Assembly: GCF_008271805.1 (NCBI RefSeq)
Contig: NZ_VSRY01000040.1
Coordinates: 1-62,416 of the forward strand
Length of the DNA stretch: 62,416 nt
Reading direction: 5' to 3'
Origin: Streptomyces sp. TRM49041
Lineage (GTDB): Bacteria; Actinomycetota; Actinomycetes; Streptomycetales; Streptomycetaceae
Shown here: in pieces, positions 8,507 to 18,108 of the stretch
Numbering within the stretch: position 1 is the stretch's first letter
How the letters are laid out: each line of letters opens with the position of its first letter
Notes under the pieces: model-generated
Database searches by the model: none
Told to the model about the DNA's origin: nothing
The model's input: the letters and a program-made list of their open reading frames with translations, nothing else
Position numbers and translations under genes: made by a program

Positions 8507-9714
8507 GTACCGGACCTGTCGTGACCGGCCTCGGTGTGGTGGCGCCCAACGGGCTGGGCACCCAGGACTTCTGGGCCGCCGCACGGGCCGGCAAGAGCGG
8601 CATCGGCCGGATCACCCGCTTCGACCCGGCCTCGTACCCGTCGCGGCTGGCCGGGGAGGTCCCCGGTTTCGTGGCCGAGGACCATCTGCCCGGCCGGCTG
8701 CTGCCGCAGACCGACCGGATGACCCGGATGGCGCTCGCCGCTGCGGACTGGGCGCTCGCCGACGCCGGCGCCGATCCCGGGCAACTCCCCGCGTACGACA
8801 TGGGCGTCATCACCGCCGGCTCGTCCGGCGGCTTCGAATTCGGCCAGGGCGAGCTCCGCAACCTGTGGAACCGAGGCAGCTGCTACGTAAGCGCCTACCA
8901 GTCCTTCGCCTGGTTCTACGCCGTCAACAGCGGTCAGATCTCCATACGCAACGGCATGAAGGGCCCCAGCGGGGTCGTCGTCAGCGACCAGGCCGGCGGC
9001 CTCGACGCGGTCGCCCAGGCGCGCCGGCAGATCCGCAAGGGCACGCCGCTGATCGTCACCGGCGCCGTCGACGCCTCGGTCTGTCCCTGGGGCTGGGTCG
9101 CCCAGATGACCGGCGGACGGCTCAGCACCAGCGACCAACCCTCCCGCGCCTACCTCCCGTTCGACGACGAGGCGAGCGGCCATGTGCCGGGCGAGGGCGG
9201 CGCCATCCTCGTCCTGGAGGACGCCGAGGCCGCCCGCGCCCGCGGCGCCACCGCCCTCGGGGAGATCGCCGGGTACGGCGCGACTTTCGACCCCCGGCCG
9301 GGCAGCGGGCGCTCGCCCGGCCTGCGCAGGGCCGCAGAACTGGCCCTCGCCGAGGCCGGCATGGCGCCGTCCGAGATCGACGTGGTCTTCGCCGACGCGG
9401 CGGGCGTGCCCGAACCGGACAGGATCGAGGCCGAGGCGATCGGCGCGCTCTTCGGGCCCCGCGGCGTTCCCGTCACCGCGCCCAAGACGATGACGGGCCG
9501 CCTGAACTCCGGGGGAGCCCCGCTGGACCTGACGGCGGCCCTGCTGTCGATCCGCGACGGCCTCATCCCGCCCACCGTCAACGTCACCCCCTCGCCCCGC
9601 TACGCACTGGACCTGGTCGTCGCCCAGCCGCGCCCAGCCCAGGTCCGCACCGCGCTCGTGCTGGCCCGAGGCCACGGCGGGTTCAACTCCGCCATGGTCG
9701 TGCGCGCCGCATAG
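8503..9714 (+). CDS. Type II PKS chain-length factor (KS-beta)
   Basis: A 403-aa KS homologue with the nucleophile replaced by glutamine: Gln163 in [13 protein letters not shown]. That is diagnostic of KS-beta/CLF, which decarboxylates malonyl-ACP to prime the chain and sets chain length. It starts at ATG 8503 inside the end of KS-alpha. A large inverted repeat follows the stop, before the ACP gene. Decaketide length is inferred from cluster type. Confidence 0.95.
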   Translation: MSTGPVVTGLGVVAPNGLGTQDFWAAARAGKSGIGRITRFDPASYPSRLAGEVPGFVAEDHLPGRLLPQTDRMTRMALAAADWALADAGADPGQLPAYDMGVITAGSSGGFEFGQGELRNLWNRGSCYVSAYQSFAWFYAVNSGQISIRNGMKGPSGVVVSDQAGGLDAVAQARRQIRKGTPLIVTGAVDASVCPWGWVAQMTGGRLSTSDQPSRAYLPFDDEASGHVPGEGGAILVLEDAEAARARGATALGEIAGYGATFDPRPGSGRSPGLRRAAELALAEAGMAPSEIDVVFADAAGVPEPDRIEAEAIGALFGPRGVPVTAPKTMTGRLNSGGAPLDLTAALLSIRDGLIPPTVNVTPSPRYALDLVVAQPRPAQVRTALVLARGHGGFNSAMVVRAA

Positions 9715-9725
9715 CGCCCCCCGAG

Positions 9726-9774
9726 CGGCAGCGCCCCGGACGACATCCCCCCCGCACGGCCCGGGGCGCTGCCG
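9726..9774 (+). promoter_or_regulatory. 14-bp stem-loop between KS-beta and ACP genes
   Basis: CGGCAGCGCCCCGG (9726-9739) is perfectly complementary to CCGGGGCGCTGCCG (9761-9774) across a 21-nt loop. No T-run follows. Within an operon this is more likely an mRNA processing or stability element, or a partial attenuator that sets ACP to KS stoichiometry, than a full terminator. Confidence 0.6.
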
Positions 9775-9865
9775 GACCAGACCCGCGTCGCCGTACCCCG
9801 GACACACACGGACGCACGACGCGCCCCAGACCCTCGAACGGAACACACGCATGGAAGGAAACGAC

Positions 9866-10129
9866 ATGCCCACCACCGAGTTCACCCTGGCCGACCTCAA
9901 GCGGATCCTCCTGGAGAGCGCGGGCAGCGACGAGGAGACCGACCTCGACGGCGACATCCTCGACCGCCCCTTCGAACAGCTCGGCTACGAGTCGCTGGCC
10001 CTGCTGGAGACCGTCGGCCGCATCGAGCGCGAGTACGGCGTCGGCCTTGACGACACGGCCCTGGCGGACGGCGCGACCCCGCGTGAGCTGATCGACGCGG
10101 TCAACGGGCAGCTGACCGCCGCGGCCTGA
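9866..10129 (+). CDS. Type II PKS acyl carrier protein
   Basis: An 87-aa ACP. The start is ATG 9866 behind GGAAGGAAACGAC; a GGAAGG-linked upstream ATG at 9851 is less likely because it would bury the ribosome site. The phosphopantetheine serine is Ser43 in LGYESLALLE, typical of aromatic polyketide ACPs. It carries the growing chain between KS and tailoring domains. It is separated from KS-beta by 151 bp containing a strong stem-loop and from the ketoreductase by 105 bp with another dyad. Confidence 0.95.
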   Translation: MPTTEFTLADLKRILLESAGSDEETDLDGDILDRPFEQLGYESLALLETVGRIEREYGVGLDDTALADGATPRELIDAVNGQLTAAA

Positions 10130-10182
10130 CCGCCACACCACCCACCCACGCCCCAGCACCACCCCCGCACCACCCAGCCCCC

Positions 10183-10208
10183 GCGACATGTCACACATCG
10201 CATGTCGC
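10183..10208. promoter_or_regulatory. 8-bp inverted repeat before the ketoreductase
   Basis: GCGACATG (10183-10190) and CATGTCGC (10201-10208) flank a 10-nt spacer, after a C-rich tract and just before the AAGGGA ribosome site of the ketoreductase. Possible hairpin affecting translation or an operator. Function inferred from position only. Confidence 0.35.
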
Positions 10209-10234
10209 ACGTCATGTGAAGGGAAAACACGAGC

Positions 10235-11020
10235 ATGCCCGAGCGGGAACAGCGGGTCGCCCTCATCACCGGCGCCACCAGCGGTATCGGCCTCGCCGTC
10301 GCACGGAACCTCGCCGCCGCCGGCCACCGGGTGTTCATCGGCGCGCGCGGTGCGGAGAACGTCGCCACGACCGTCAAGCAACTGCGCGAGGAGGGGTACG
10401 AGGCCGACGGAACCACCCTGGACGTGCGCCGCGACACCGACGTGAAGGCGTTCGTACAGGCCGCCGTCGACCGGTTCGGCACCGTCGACGTCCTCGTCAA
10501 CAACGCCGGACGCAGCGGCGGCGGAGTGACCGCGGACATCGCCGACGAGCTGTGGCACGACGTCATCGACACCAACCTCAACAGCGTGTTCCGGATGACC
10601 CGCGAGGTCCTCACCACCGGCGGCATGCGCAACAAGGACCGCGGCCGCGTCATCAACATCGCCTCCACGGCCGGCAAGCAGGGCGTGGTGCTCGGCGCCC
10701 CCTACTCGGCCTCCAAACACGGCGTGGTCGGATTCACCAAGGCCCTCGGCAACGAGCTCGCCCCCAACGGCATCACGGTCAACGCCGTATGCCCCGGCTA
10801 TGTCGAGACACCGATGGCGCAGCGCGTCCGACAGGGATACGCCGCCGCCTACGACACCACCGAGGAGGCCATCCTCGAGAAGTTCCAGGCGAAGATCCCG
10901 CTCGGCCGCTACTCCACCCCGGAGGAAGTGGCCGGCCTGGTCGGCTATCTCGCCTCCGACACAGCCGCGTCCATCACGTCCCAGGCGCTCAACGTCTGCG
11001 GCGGCCTGGGCAACTTCTGA
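10235..11020 (+). CDS. Polyketide C9 ketoreductase (ActIII-like SDR)
   Basis: A 261-aa short-chain dehydrogenase. NADP-binding TGATSGIG at the N-terminus, NNAG in the middle, and the catalytic Ser-Tyr-Lys set in STAGKQGVVLGAPYSASKHG. The stretch ITVNAVCPGYVETPMA matches ActIII/JadE/UrdD C9 reductases closely. It reduces the C9 carbonyl of the nascent chain and fixes first-ring regiochemistry. It lies between ACP and aromatase as in other angucycline clusters. Confidence 0.95.
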   Translation: MPEREQRVALITGATSGIGLAVARNLAAAGHRVFIGARGAENVATTVKQLREEGYEADGTTLDVRRDTDVKAFVQAAVDRFGTVDVLVNNAGRSGGGVTADIADELWHDVIDTNLNSVFRMTREVLTTGGMRNKDRGRVINIASTAGKQGVVLGAPYSASKHGVVGFTKALGNELAPNGITVNAVCPGYVETPMAQRVRQGYAAAYDTTEEAILEKFQAKIPLGRYSTPEEVAGLVGYLASDTAASITSQALNVCGGLGNF

Positions 11021-11054
11021 GCCGCACCGACCGACCACCCGGGAGAGAGCAGCA

Positions 11055-12002
11055 ATGACAGCGAACGGCCCGCGCGAGGTGGCACACGAGATCACGGTCG
11101 ACGCCCCGGCCGAGACCGTGTACCGGCTGATCGCCGAAGTGGAGAACTGGCCGCGGATCTTCCCGCCCACCATCCACGTCGACCACCTGGAACGCGACGG
11201 CGACCAGGAGCGAATCCGGATATGGGCAACCGCCAACGGCGAGGCCAAGAACTGGACGTCGCGCCGCACACTCGACGCGGCCGCGCTCCGCGTCGACTTC
11301 CGGCAGGAGGTCTCCGCACCCCCGGTCGCCGCGATGGGCGGCGCCTGGATCGTCGAACCGCTCACCGCGTCCAGCTGCCGCATCCGGCTGCTGCACGACT
11401 ACCGTGCCGTGGACGACGATCCGGCCGGGCTGGCATGGATCGACCAGGCCGTCGACCGCAACTCACGCTCCGAACTCGCCGCCCTGAGGACCAACGTGGA
11501 ACGCGTCCGCACGGAGGAGGAGCTGACGTTCTCCTTCGAGGACGCCGTGCTCGTCGACGGCCAGGCCAAGGACCTGTACGACTTCGTCAACGAGGCCCAC
11601 CTGTGGCCCGAGCGGCTCCCGCACGTGGCGTCCGTACAGCTCACGGAGGACACCCCAGGACTGCAGAGCCTCCGCATGGACACCCGCGCCAAGGACGGCT
11701 CCACACACACCACCCACTCGTACCGCGTCTGCGTCCCGCACCACAAGATCGCCTACAAGCAGGTCACCCTGCCGGCGCTGATGTCGCTGCACACCGGCTG
11801 CTGGACGTTCCGCGAGACCCCGGACGGCCGGGTCGCCGCGTCCTCCCAGCACACCGTCGTCCTCAACACCGAGAACATCGCGAAGGTCCTCGGCGCCGAG
11901 GCGACCGTCGCCGACGCCCGCGCGTATGTGCACACCGCGCTCAGCACCAACAGCCTCGCCACCCTGGGCCACGCCAAGGACCACGCGGAGAGCGGGCGCT
12001 GA
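11055..12002 (+). CDS. Bifunctional aromatase/cyclase (two SRPBCC domains)
   Basis: A 315-aa protein made of two START/Bet-v1-like halves (about residues 8-150 and 165-310), as in ActVII, JadD and UrdL. The first half begins HEITVDAPAETVYRLIAEVENWPRIF; the second has the corresponding DLYDFVNEAHLWPERLPHV. It dehydrates and aromatises the first ring after C9 reduction. Both halves look full length. A strong GAGAGAGC ribosome site precedes ATG 11055. The following FAD hydroxylase starts 2 bp after its stop. Confidence 0.93.
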   Translation: MTANGPREVAHEITVDAPAETVYRLIAEVENWPRIFPPTIHVDHLERDGDQERIRIWATANGEAKNWTSRRTLDAAALRVDFRQEVSAPPVAAMGGAWIVEPLTASSCRIRLLHDYRAVDDDPAGLAWIDQAVDRNSRSELAALRTNVERVRTEEELTFSFEDAVLVDGQAKDLYDFVNEAHLWPERLPHVASVQLTEDTPGLQSLRMDTRAKDGSTHTTHSYRVCVPHHKIAYKQVTLPALMSLHTGCWTFRETPDGRVAASSQHTVVLNTENIAKVLGAEATVADARAYVHTALSTNSLATLGHAKDHAESGR

Positions 12003-12004
12003 CC

Positions 12005-13579
12005 GTGACGGCCGAGACCACCCGTACCCTCACCCCGCAGGTTCTCGTCGTCGGCGGCGGCCCCGTGGGGCTGATGCTCGCCGGTGAACTCCGCCTGGGC
12101 GGCGCCGACGTTCTGGTCGTCGAGCGGCGCGACGCCCCGACGACCGAGTCGCGGGCCTCCACCCTGCACGCCAGGACCATGGAGATCCTGGACTCCCGCG
12201 GGCTGCTCGGCGCGCTCGGCACCCCGCCGCGCGAACCGCTCGGCCACTTCGGAGGCATACCGCTCTCCCTCGAACTGCCCGGCCCCCACGCCGGGCAGTG
12301 GAAGGTGCCGCAGACCCGCACCGAGGAGCTGCTTGAGGACTGGGCGCGCTCGCTCGGCGCCGTGATCGCCCGCCGCCACGAACTCCATCGCCTGACCGTG
12401 CGGGACGACCACGTCGAGGCCGGCACCACCGGGCCCGACGGCCCGGTCCGTGTCCGCGCCGAGTACGCCGTGGCCTGCGACGGCGAGGACAGCACCGTAC
12501 GCCGTCTCACCGGCGCCGCCTTCCCCGGGCACGACGCCCGCCGTGAGCTGCTCCGCGCCGACGTGGCCGGTATCGACATCCCGGACCGGCGCTTCGAGCG
12601 CCTGCCACACGGCCTCGCCATCGCCGCGCGCCGCGCCGACGGCGTCACCCGCGTGATGGTCCACGAGTTCGGCTCCACGCCCCGGCAGCGCCCCGGCGCG
12701 CCCGAGTTCGGCGAGATCGCCGCGGTGTGGCGGCGCGTCACCGGCGAGGACATCGGGGACGGCACCCCCCTGTGGCGCAACGCTTTCGGCGACGCGTGCC
12801 GACAGCTCACCCAATACCGTCACGGCCGGCTGCTCTTCGCCGGCGACGCCGCGCACCGACAGCCGCCGATCGGCGGGCAGGCCCTCAACCTCGGCCTGCA
12901 GGACGCCGTCAACCTCGGCTGGAAACTCGCCGCCACCGTCGACGGCTGGGCACCACCCGGCCTCCTCGACAGCTACCACACCGAACGGCATGCCGTCGGG
13001 CGACGGGTGCTCGACAGCATCGAGACCCAGGCGGGAGTCCTCTTCGGCGGCCCCGAGTCCGAGCCGCAGCGGGCGCTGCTCGCCGAGCTGATGCCGCTCG
13101 AACCCGTACGCCTACACCTCGCCGGAATGATCTCGGGCCTCGACATCCGCTACCCCGCCGACGACGCCGACGACGCCGAAGCCCCCGCGAACCCCCTGGT
13201 CGGGACGCGCCTGCCCTACGCGGCACTGCGTACGGACGAGGGCAAGGACAGCGGAGCCGGCAGCACCTTCGCCCTGTTACGCGCCGGCCGGGGCGTCCTG
13301 CTGGACTTCGGCGGAGGCGACGGCGGCGCACTGCTCCGGGCCGCCGCGCCCTGGGCATCACGGGTACGGGCGGTCGCGGCCACGCCCACGCGCGCGCCGG
13401 CGCCCACCGAGCGGTACCCGACCGGCCTGCCGGACGGAACCGGCGCCGTCCTCGTACGCCCGGACGGACACGTCGCCTGGGCCGCGCCCCGTGCGGAGGC
13501 GTACGGGCAGGCGCCGCTCGCCGCGCTGCGTCGCTGGTTCGGCGACCCCGCACCGACACCGGAAGGGACCGGAGGATGA
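12005..13579 (+). CDS. FAD-dependent aromatic hydroxylase (angucycline oxygenase 1)
   Basis: A 524-aa class A flavoprotein hydroxylase from GTG 12005. FAD motif [19 protein letters not shown], the DG motif CDGEDSTVR and the GD motif GRLLFAGDAAHRQPP are intact. It ends in the thioredoxin-like domain ([11 protein letters not shown]) of PgaE-type enzymes. It has no fused SDR domain as in PgaM/UrdM. Together with the second copy at 15443 it should hydroxylate positions 12/12b or open ring B. A TTA codon at 13277 suggests bldA-dependent translation. The exact position oxidised cannot be read from sequence. Confidence 0.9.
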   Translation: MTAETTRTLTPQVLVVGGGPVGLMLAGELRLGGADVLVVERRDAPTTESRASTLHARTMEILDSRGLLGALGTPPREPLGHFGGIPLSLELPGPHAGQWKVPQTRTEELLEDWARSLGAVIARRHELHRLTVRDDHVEAGTTGPDGPVRVRAEYAVACDGEDSTVRRLTGAAFPGHDARRELLRADVAGIDIPDRRFERLPHGLAIAARRADGVTRVMVHEFGSTPRQRPGAPEFGEIAAVWRRVTGEDIGDGTPLWRNAFGDACRQLTQYRHGRLLFAGDAAHRQPPIGGQALNLGLQDAVNLGWKLAATVDGWAPPGLLDSYHTERHAVGRRVLDSIETQAGVLFGGPESEPQRALLAELMPLEPVRLHLAGMISGLDIRYPADDADDAEAPANPLVGTRLPYAALRTDEGKDSGAGSTFALLRAGRGVLLDFGGGDGGALLRAAAPWASRVRAVAATPTRAPAPTERYPTGLPDGTGAVLVRPDGHVAWAAPRAEAYGQAPLAALRRWFGDPAPTPEGTGG

Positions 13580-14463
13580 AGGGGATCATTCTGGCCGGTG
13601 GTCATGGGACGCGGTTGCATCCGATCACGCTGGGGGTTTCGAAGCAGTTGCTGCCGGTGTACGACAAACCGATGATCTATTACCCGTTGTCGGTGTTGAT
13701 GCTGGCGGGTGTGACGGAGATCCAGGTGATCGCGGCGCCGGGTGAAGTGCCGGGCTTCCAGCGGCTGCTGGGGGACGGTTCCGCGCTGGGTCTGTCGCTG
13801 ACGTATGCGGAGCAGGACAGGCCGCGGGGGCTGGCGGACGCGTTCGTGCTGGGTGCGGAGCACATCGGGGACGACTCGGTGGCGCTGATCCTGGGCGACA
13901 ACCTGTTCCACGGGCCGGGGTTCGGGGAGATTCTGCGGTCCAGTGCGCGGGACGTGGAGGGGTGTGTGCTGTTCGGGTATCCGGTGAGCGATCCGGAGCG
14001 GTACGGCGTGGGGGAGGTCGACGGGGAGGGGCGGCTGGTGCGGCTGGAGGAGAAGCCGGCGAAACCGCGATCGAATCTGGCCATCACGGGTTTGTACCTC
14101 TACGACAACGAGGTGGTGGAGATCGCCCGTGGTCTGCGTCCTTCGGAGCGGGGGGAGCTGGAGATCACGGATGTCAACCGGGTGTATCTGGAGCGAGGCC
14201 GGGCGGCGTTGGTGCAGTTGGGGCGGGGGTTTGTGTGGCTGGACACGGGGACGCACGACGCGTTGACGGAGGCGGGGCAGTATGTGCAGATCCTTTCGCG
14301 CCGACAGGGGGTGCGAATCGGCTGTATCGAAGAGATCGCCTGGCGGATGGGCTATATCGACCGCGACAGTTGCTTCCGGATGGGGCTGGCGTTGTCGAAG
14401 TCGCCCTACGGGCGGTACTTGATGGAGATCACCGGTGATCCGCGGCACGGGGAGGGCATATGA
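13576..14463 (+). CDS. rfbA: Glucose-1-phosphate thymidylyltransferase
   Basis: A 295-aa RmlA-family nucleotidyltransferase making dTDP-glucose. N-terminal MKGIILAGGHGTRLHP, substrate loop SKQLLPVYDKPMIYYPLSVLM (residues about 24-44, conserved Lys and Asp), metal-binding ILGDNLF and VEEKP-like LEEKPAKP. First of six genes for an activated aminodeoxysugar. It overlaps the hydroxylase by 4 bp. Its third codon positions favour G, and TTG and GGT codons are frequent, unlike the C-rich genes on both sides, suggesting separate origin. Confidence 0.96.
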   Translation: MKGIILAGGHGTRLHPITLGVSKQLLPVYDKPMIYYPLSVLMLAGVTEIQVIAAPGEVPGFQRLLGDGSALGLSLTYAEQDRPRGLADAFVLGAEHIGDDSVALILGDNLFHGPGFGEILRSSARDVEGCVLFGYPVSDPERYGVGEVDGEGRLVRLEEKPAKPRSNLAITGLYLYDNEVVEIARGLRPSERGELEITDVNRVYLERGRAALVQLGRGFVWLDTGTHDALTEAGQYVQILSRRQGVRIGCIEEIAWRMGYIDRDSCFRMGLALSKSPYGRYLMEITGDPRHGEGI

Positions 14464-15416
14464 GGGTTCTGGTGACGGGCGGGGCGGGGTTCATCGGCTC
14501 GCACTACGTGCGGTGTCTGCTGGAGGGCGCCTACGGCCCCGGTGAGGTGGGGGTGACGGTGCTGGACAGGCTCACCTATGCGGGCAACCGTGACAACCTT
14601 CCGGCCGTTCACGGCCGGCTCACCTTCGTGGAGGGTGATGTGTGTGACGCGCGTCTGCTGGCGGAGGTGCTGCCGGGGCATGAGGCGGTGGTGCATTTCG
14701 CGGCCGAGTCGCATGTCGACCGCTCGATCGACGGCGGCGGCGACTTCGCCCGTACGAACGTGGTGGGCACGCAGACACTCCTGGAGGCGGCCGTCCGGTC
14801 CGGGGTCGAGCGGGTGGTGCATGTCTCGACGGACGAGGTGTACGGGTCGATCGACACCGGCTCGTGGACGGAGACCTCGCCGCTGCTGCCCAACTCCCCC
14901 TACGCGGCCTCGAAGGCGGGTGCGGATCTGGTGGCACGCGCGTACTGGCGCACGCACGGGCTGGATGTGTCGGTGACACGGTGCTGCAACAACTACGGCC
15001 CCTACCAGCACCCCGAGAAACTCATCCCCCGGTTCGTCACCCACCTCCTGCGAGGCGACCCGGTCCCCCTCTACGGCGACGGAAGCAACCGGCGCGAATG
15101 GCTCCACGTCGACGACCACTGCCGCGCCGTCCACCTGGTCCTCACCCGGGGCCGTCCGGGCGAGATCTACAACATCGGCGGCGGCGACGAACTCACCAAC
15201 CTCCAGCTCACCCGGCGCATCCTGACCCTGTGCGGCGCGGACACCTCGATGATCCGCCACGTACCCGACCGCAAGGGCCACGACCTGCGCTACTCCCTCA
15301 GCGATCACAAGATCCGCACCCAGCTCGGCTACACACCGCGCCACACGCTCGACGAGGGTCTGGCGGCGACCGTCGCCTGGTACCGCGACAACCCCGAGTG
15401 GTGGAAGACCGCCTGA
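14460..15416 (+). CDS. rfbB: dTDP-glucose 4,6-dehydratase
   Basis: A 318-aa RmlB-family SDR. GGAGFIGSHYVR binds NAD; STDEVYG and YAASKAG carry the catalytic Thr/Asp/Glu and Tyr-x3-Lys. It converts dTDP-glucose to dTDP-4-keto-6-deoxyglucose, the branch point for all later sugar genes here. It starts at ATG 14460 overlapping rfbA. Base usage changes abruptly near 14985: the 5' half is G-ending like rfbA, the 3' half C-ending like the rest of the cluster, giving a mosaic gene. Confidence 0.96.
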   Translation: MRVLVTGGAGFIGSHYVRCLLEGAYGPGEVGVTVLDRLTYAGNRDNLPAVHGRLTFVEGDVCDARLLAEVLPGHEAVVHFAAESHVDRSIDGGGDFARTNVVGTQTLLEAAVRSGVERVVHVSTDEVYGSIDTGSWTETSPLLPNSPYAASKAGADLVARAYWRTHGLDVSVTRCCNNYGPYQHPEKLIPRFVTHLLRGDPVPLYGDGSNRREWLHVDDHCRAVHLVLTRGRPGEIYNIGGGDELTNLQLTRRILTLCGADTSMIRHVPDRKGHDLRYSLSDHKIRTQLGYTPRHTLDEGLAATVAWYRDNPEWWKTA

Positions 15417-15442
15417 CTGACAGCAAGAGCAAGGAGACACCC

Positions 15443-16927
15443 ATGGACACGGACGTCATCGTCGTCGGCGCGGGGCCGACGGGGCTGATGCTCGCCGGCG
15501 AACTGCGCCTGGGCGGCGCACGCGTCGTCGTCGTGGAGCAACTGCCGGAGCCGACAGGTCAGTCACGCGGCCTCGGATTCACCGCCCGGGCCATGGAGGT
15601 GTTCGACCAGCGGGGGCTGCTCGAAGGATTCGGCCCCGACCTGGAAACCAGCCCCCAAGGACACTTCGGCGGCATCCTCTTCGACTACTCCGTGCTCCGC
15701 GACGGCCACTTCGGAGCACGCGGCATACCGCAGTCGCGGACCGAGGCGGTCCTGGAGACATGGGCACGGGGTCTGGGCGCGGACATCCAGCGAGGCTGGG
15801 AACTGACCGGACTCACGGACCGCGGCGACGCCGTCGAGATCGATGTGGTCGACGGCCAGGGCGGCGGCCGGCGGTTACGCGCCTCCTACCTGGTCGGGTG
15901 CGACGGCGGACGCAGCGCGGTGCGCACCATGGCCGGCTTCGACTTCCCCGGCTTCCCGGCTACCCGCCGGATGTACCTGGCCGACGTGGTCGGCTGCGCC
16001 ATCCGGCCGCGCTTCCTCGGCGAGCGCAACCAAGCCGGCATGGTGATGGCCGCCCCCCTCGGCGAGGGCGTGGACCGCATCATCGTCTGCCCGGCCGGCG
16101 ATCCGGCGAGCGAACGGTCCGAGCAGCCCGACTTCGCCGAGGTCGCGGCCGCCTGGCAGGGCATCACCGGCGAGGACATCAGCGGCGGCACCGCCGACTG
16201 GGTCAGCTCCTTCACCGACGCCGCCCGCCAGGTCTCCGAGTACCGGCGCGGCCGGATCCTGCTCGCCGGGGACGCCGCGCACATCCATCTTCCCGCCGGC
16301 GGCCAGGGGCTGAGCACCGGTGTGCAGGACGCCGCCAACCTGGGCTGGAAGCTCGCCGCCACCGTCCAGGGCTGGGCACCGCCCGGCCTGCTCGACACCT
16401 ACCACGGCGAACGGCACCCCGTCGGCTCCCGGCTGCTGATGAACACCCGGGCCCAGGGAGCCCTCTACCTCGGCGGCGAGGAGCACGACCCGCTGCGCGC
16501 GCTGTTCGCCGAACTCATCGAGTACGACGACGTCAAACGCCACCTCGCCGGTGTCGTCAGCGGCCTGGACATCCGGTACGACGACCTGGGGGAGGACGGT
16601 ACCCACCCCCTGCTGGGACGGCGTCTGCCCCCGCGCCCGCTGGACACCGCCGCGGGTCGGATCACCACCACCGGTCTATTGCACCCCGCTCAGGGCGTAC
16701 TGCTCGACCTCGGCGACGACGCCGGGGTCGCCGCAGTCGCGGGCGCGTGGAAGGACCGCGTCCTGACAGTTACGGCCCGGCTCGGCGAGACGGCGCCCGA
16801 CGACGCCCTCGCCCGCCCCGAGGCACTCCTTGTCCGACCCGACGGCCATGTCGCCTGGGCCGGCACCGGCACCACCGGCCTGTCCGAGGCCCTGCACCGC
16901 TGGTTCGGTGCACCGGTGGCGCCTTGA
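15443..16927 (+). CDS. PgaE-like FAD hydroxylase (angucycline oxygenase 2)
   Basis: A 494-aa flavoprotein very like PgaE/CabE/Urd[20 protein letters not shown], then [22 protein letters not shown] motif [13 protein letters not shown] motif [18 protein letters not shown], and the C-terminal [12 protein letters not shown]. PgaE hydroxylates C12 and C12b of the angucyclinone, so that is the best prediction. Start ATG 15443 behind AAGGAGACACCC. Leu145 is TTA (15875). It sits inside the sugar cassette, so the operon mixes aglycone and sugar steps. Confidence 0.93.
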   Translation: MDTDVIVVGAGPTGLMLAGELRLGGARVVVVEQLPEPTGQSRGLGFTARAMEVFDQRGLLEGFGPDLETSPQGHFGGILFDYSVLRDGHFGARGIPQSRTEAVLETWARGLGADIQRGWELTGLTDRGDAVEIDVVDGQGGGRRLRASYLVGCDGGRSAVRTMAGFDFPGFPATRRMYLADVVGCAIRPRFLGERNQAGMVMAAPLGEGVDRIIVCPAGDPASERSEQPDFAEVAAAWQGITGEDISGGTADWVSSFTDAARQVSEYRRGRILLAGDAAHIHLPAGGQGLSTGVQDAANLGWKLAATVQGWAPPGLLDTYHGERHPVGSRLLMNTRAQGALYLGGEEHDPLRALFAELIEYDDVKRHLAGVVSGLDIRYDDLGEDGTHPLLGRRLPPRPLDTAAGRITTTGLLHPAQGVLLDLGDDAGVAAVAGAWKDRVLTVTARLGETAPDDALARPEALLVRPDGHVAWAGTGTTGLSEALHRWFGAPVAP

Positions 16928-16980
16928 GCGCCGCCACGATTCCCGCCGCCCCCGACACGACGAACAAGAGGAGCACCCCT

Positions 16981-18108
16981 GTGAGCACCCACGTCTGGGA
17001 TTACCTGCCGGAGTACGAGAAGGAGAAGGACGACATCCTCGACGCGGTGGGGAAGGTGTTCGCGTCGGGTCGTCTTGTGCTGGGTGAGAGTGTGAAGGGT
17101 TTCGAGGAGGAGTTCGCGGCATATCACGGTGGCGGTCTGTGTACGGGGGTGGACAACGGGACCAACGCGTTGAAGCTGGCGTTGGAGGCGCTGGGTGTGG
17201 GTCCGGGCGATGAGGTGATCACGGTCTCGAACACGGCGGCGCCGACGGTGGTGGCGATCGTGTCGACAGGGGCGACGCCGGTGTTCGTCGATGTCCGTGA
17301 GGAGGACTTCCTGATCGATCCCGCCGGGGTGGAGGCGGCGGTGACGGAGCGGACGAAGGTGCTGCTGCCGGTTCATCTGTACGGGCAGTGTGCCGACATG
17401 GAGCCGTTGCTCCGTATCGCGGAGCGGCATGGGCTGAAGGTGTTGGAGGACTGTGCCCAGGCGCATGGGGCGCGTCATCATGGGCGGCCGGCGGGGACGA
17501 TGGGGGATGCGGCGGCGTTCTCGTTCTATCCGACGAAGGTGCTGGGCGCCTACGGTGACGGTGGTGCGGTGCTGACCTCGGACGCCGGGACCGATGCGGC
17601 GATGCGACAGCTGCGCTACTACGGCATGGACCGGGTGTATTACGTCGTCCGTACGCCGGGGCACAACGCGCGTCTGGACGAGGTGCAGGCGGAGATCCTG
17701 CGCCGCAAGCTGACCCGTCTCGACTCCTATATCGAGGGCCGGAACGCGGTGGCCCGCCGGTATGAGGAGGGTCTGGGGGATCTGGCCGGTCCGGGTGGGC
17801 TTCGGCTGCCGGTGACCGGTGCGGGGAACAGCCATGTCTATTACGTGTATGTGGTCCGGCATCCGCGCCGTGACGCGATTGTGGAGGCTCTGAAGGCCTA
17901 CGACATCCATCTCAACGTCAGCTATCCGTGGCCGGTGCACACGATGTCGGGGTTTGCTCATCTGGGCTGGGAGGCGGGGTCGTTGCCGGTGACGGAGCGG
18001 CTGGCCGGGGAGGTCTTCTCCCTGCCGATGTATCCCTCGCTGCCCGAGGCGGTGCAGGACCGCGTCATCCACGCCCTGCGCGACGTCCTCACGGCGGAGG
18101 GTAAGTGA
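16981..18108 (+). CDS. dTDP-3-ketohexose 3-aminotransferase (DnrJ-like)
   Basis: A 375-aa PLP enzyme of the DegT/DnrJ/EryC1 family from GTG 16981. The internal-aldimine lysine lies in [26 protein letters not shown] binds the cofactor. It closely resembles DnrJ/DnmJ of daunosamine biosynthesis from the N-terminus (VWDYLPEY) to the C-terminus ([16 protein letters not shown]). It puts the 3-amino group on the 2-deoxy-3,4-diketo sugar. G-ending codon use through most of the gene resembles rfbA, not its neighbours. Confidence 0.92.
   Translation: MSTHVWDYLPEYEKEKDDILDAVGKVFASGRLVLGESVKGFEEEFAAYHGGGLCTGVDNGTNALKLALEALGVGPGDEVITVSNTAAPTVVAIVSTGATPVFVDVREEDFLIDPAGVEAAVTERTKVLLPVHLYGQCADMEPLLRIAERHGLKVLEDCAQAHGARHHGRPAGTMGDAAAFSFYPTKVLGAYGDGGAVLTSDAGTDAAMRQLRYYGMDRVYYVVRTPGHNARLDEVQAEILRRKLTRLDSYIEGRNAVARRYEEGLGDLAGPGGLRLPVTGAGNSHVYYVYVVRHPRRDAIVEALKAYDIHLNVSYPWPVHTMSGFAHLGWEAGSLPVTERLAGEVFSLPMYPSLPEAVQDRVIHALRDVLTAEGK

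Noticed and set aside
12005..13579. Possible tetracycline-destructase or rifampicin monooxygenase
   Set aside because: The C-terminal thioredoxin-like domain and the operon position fit PgaE-class angucycline oxygenases better.
13216..14448. 410-codon minus-strand frame over rfbA
   Set aside because: Arises from the G-ending codon use of rfbA; no recognisable protein features.
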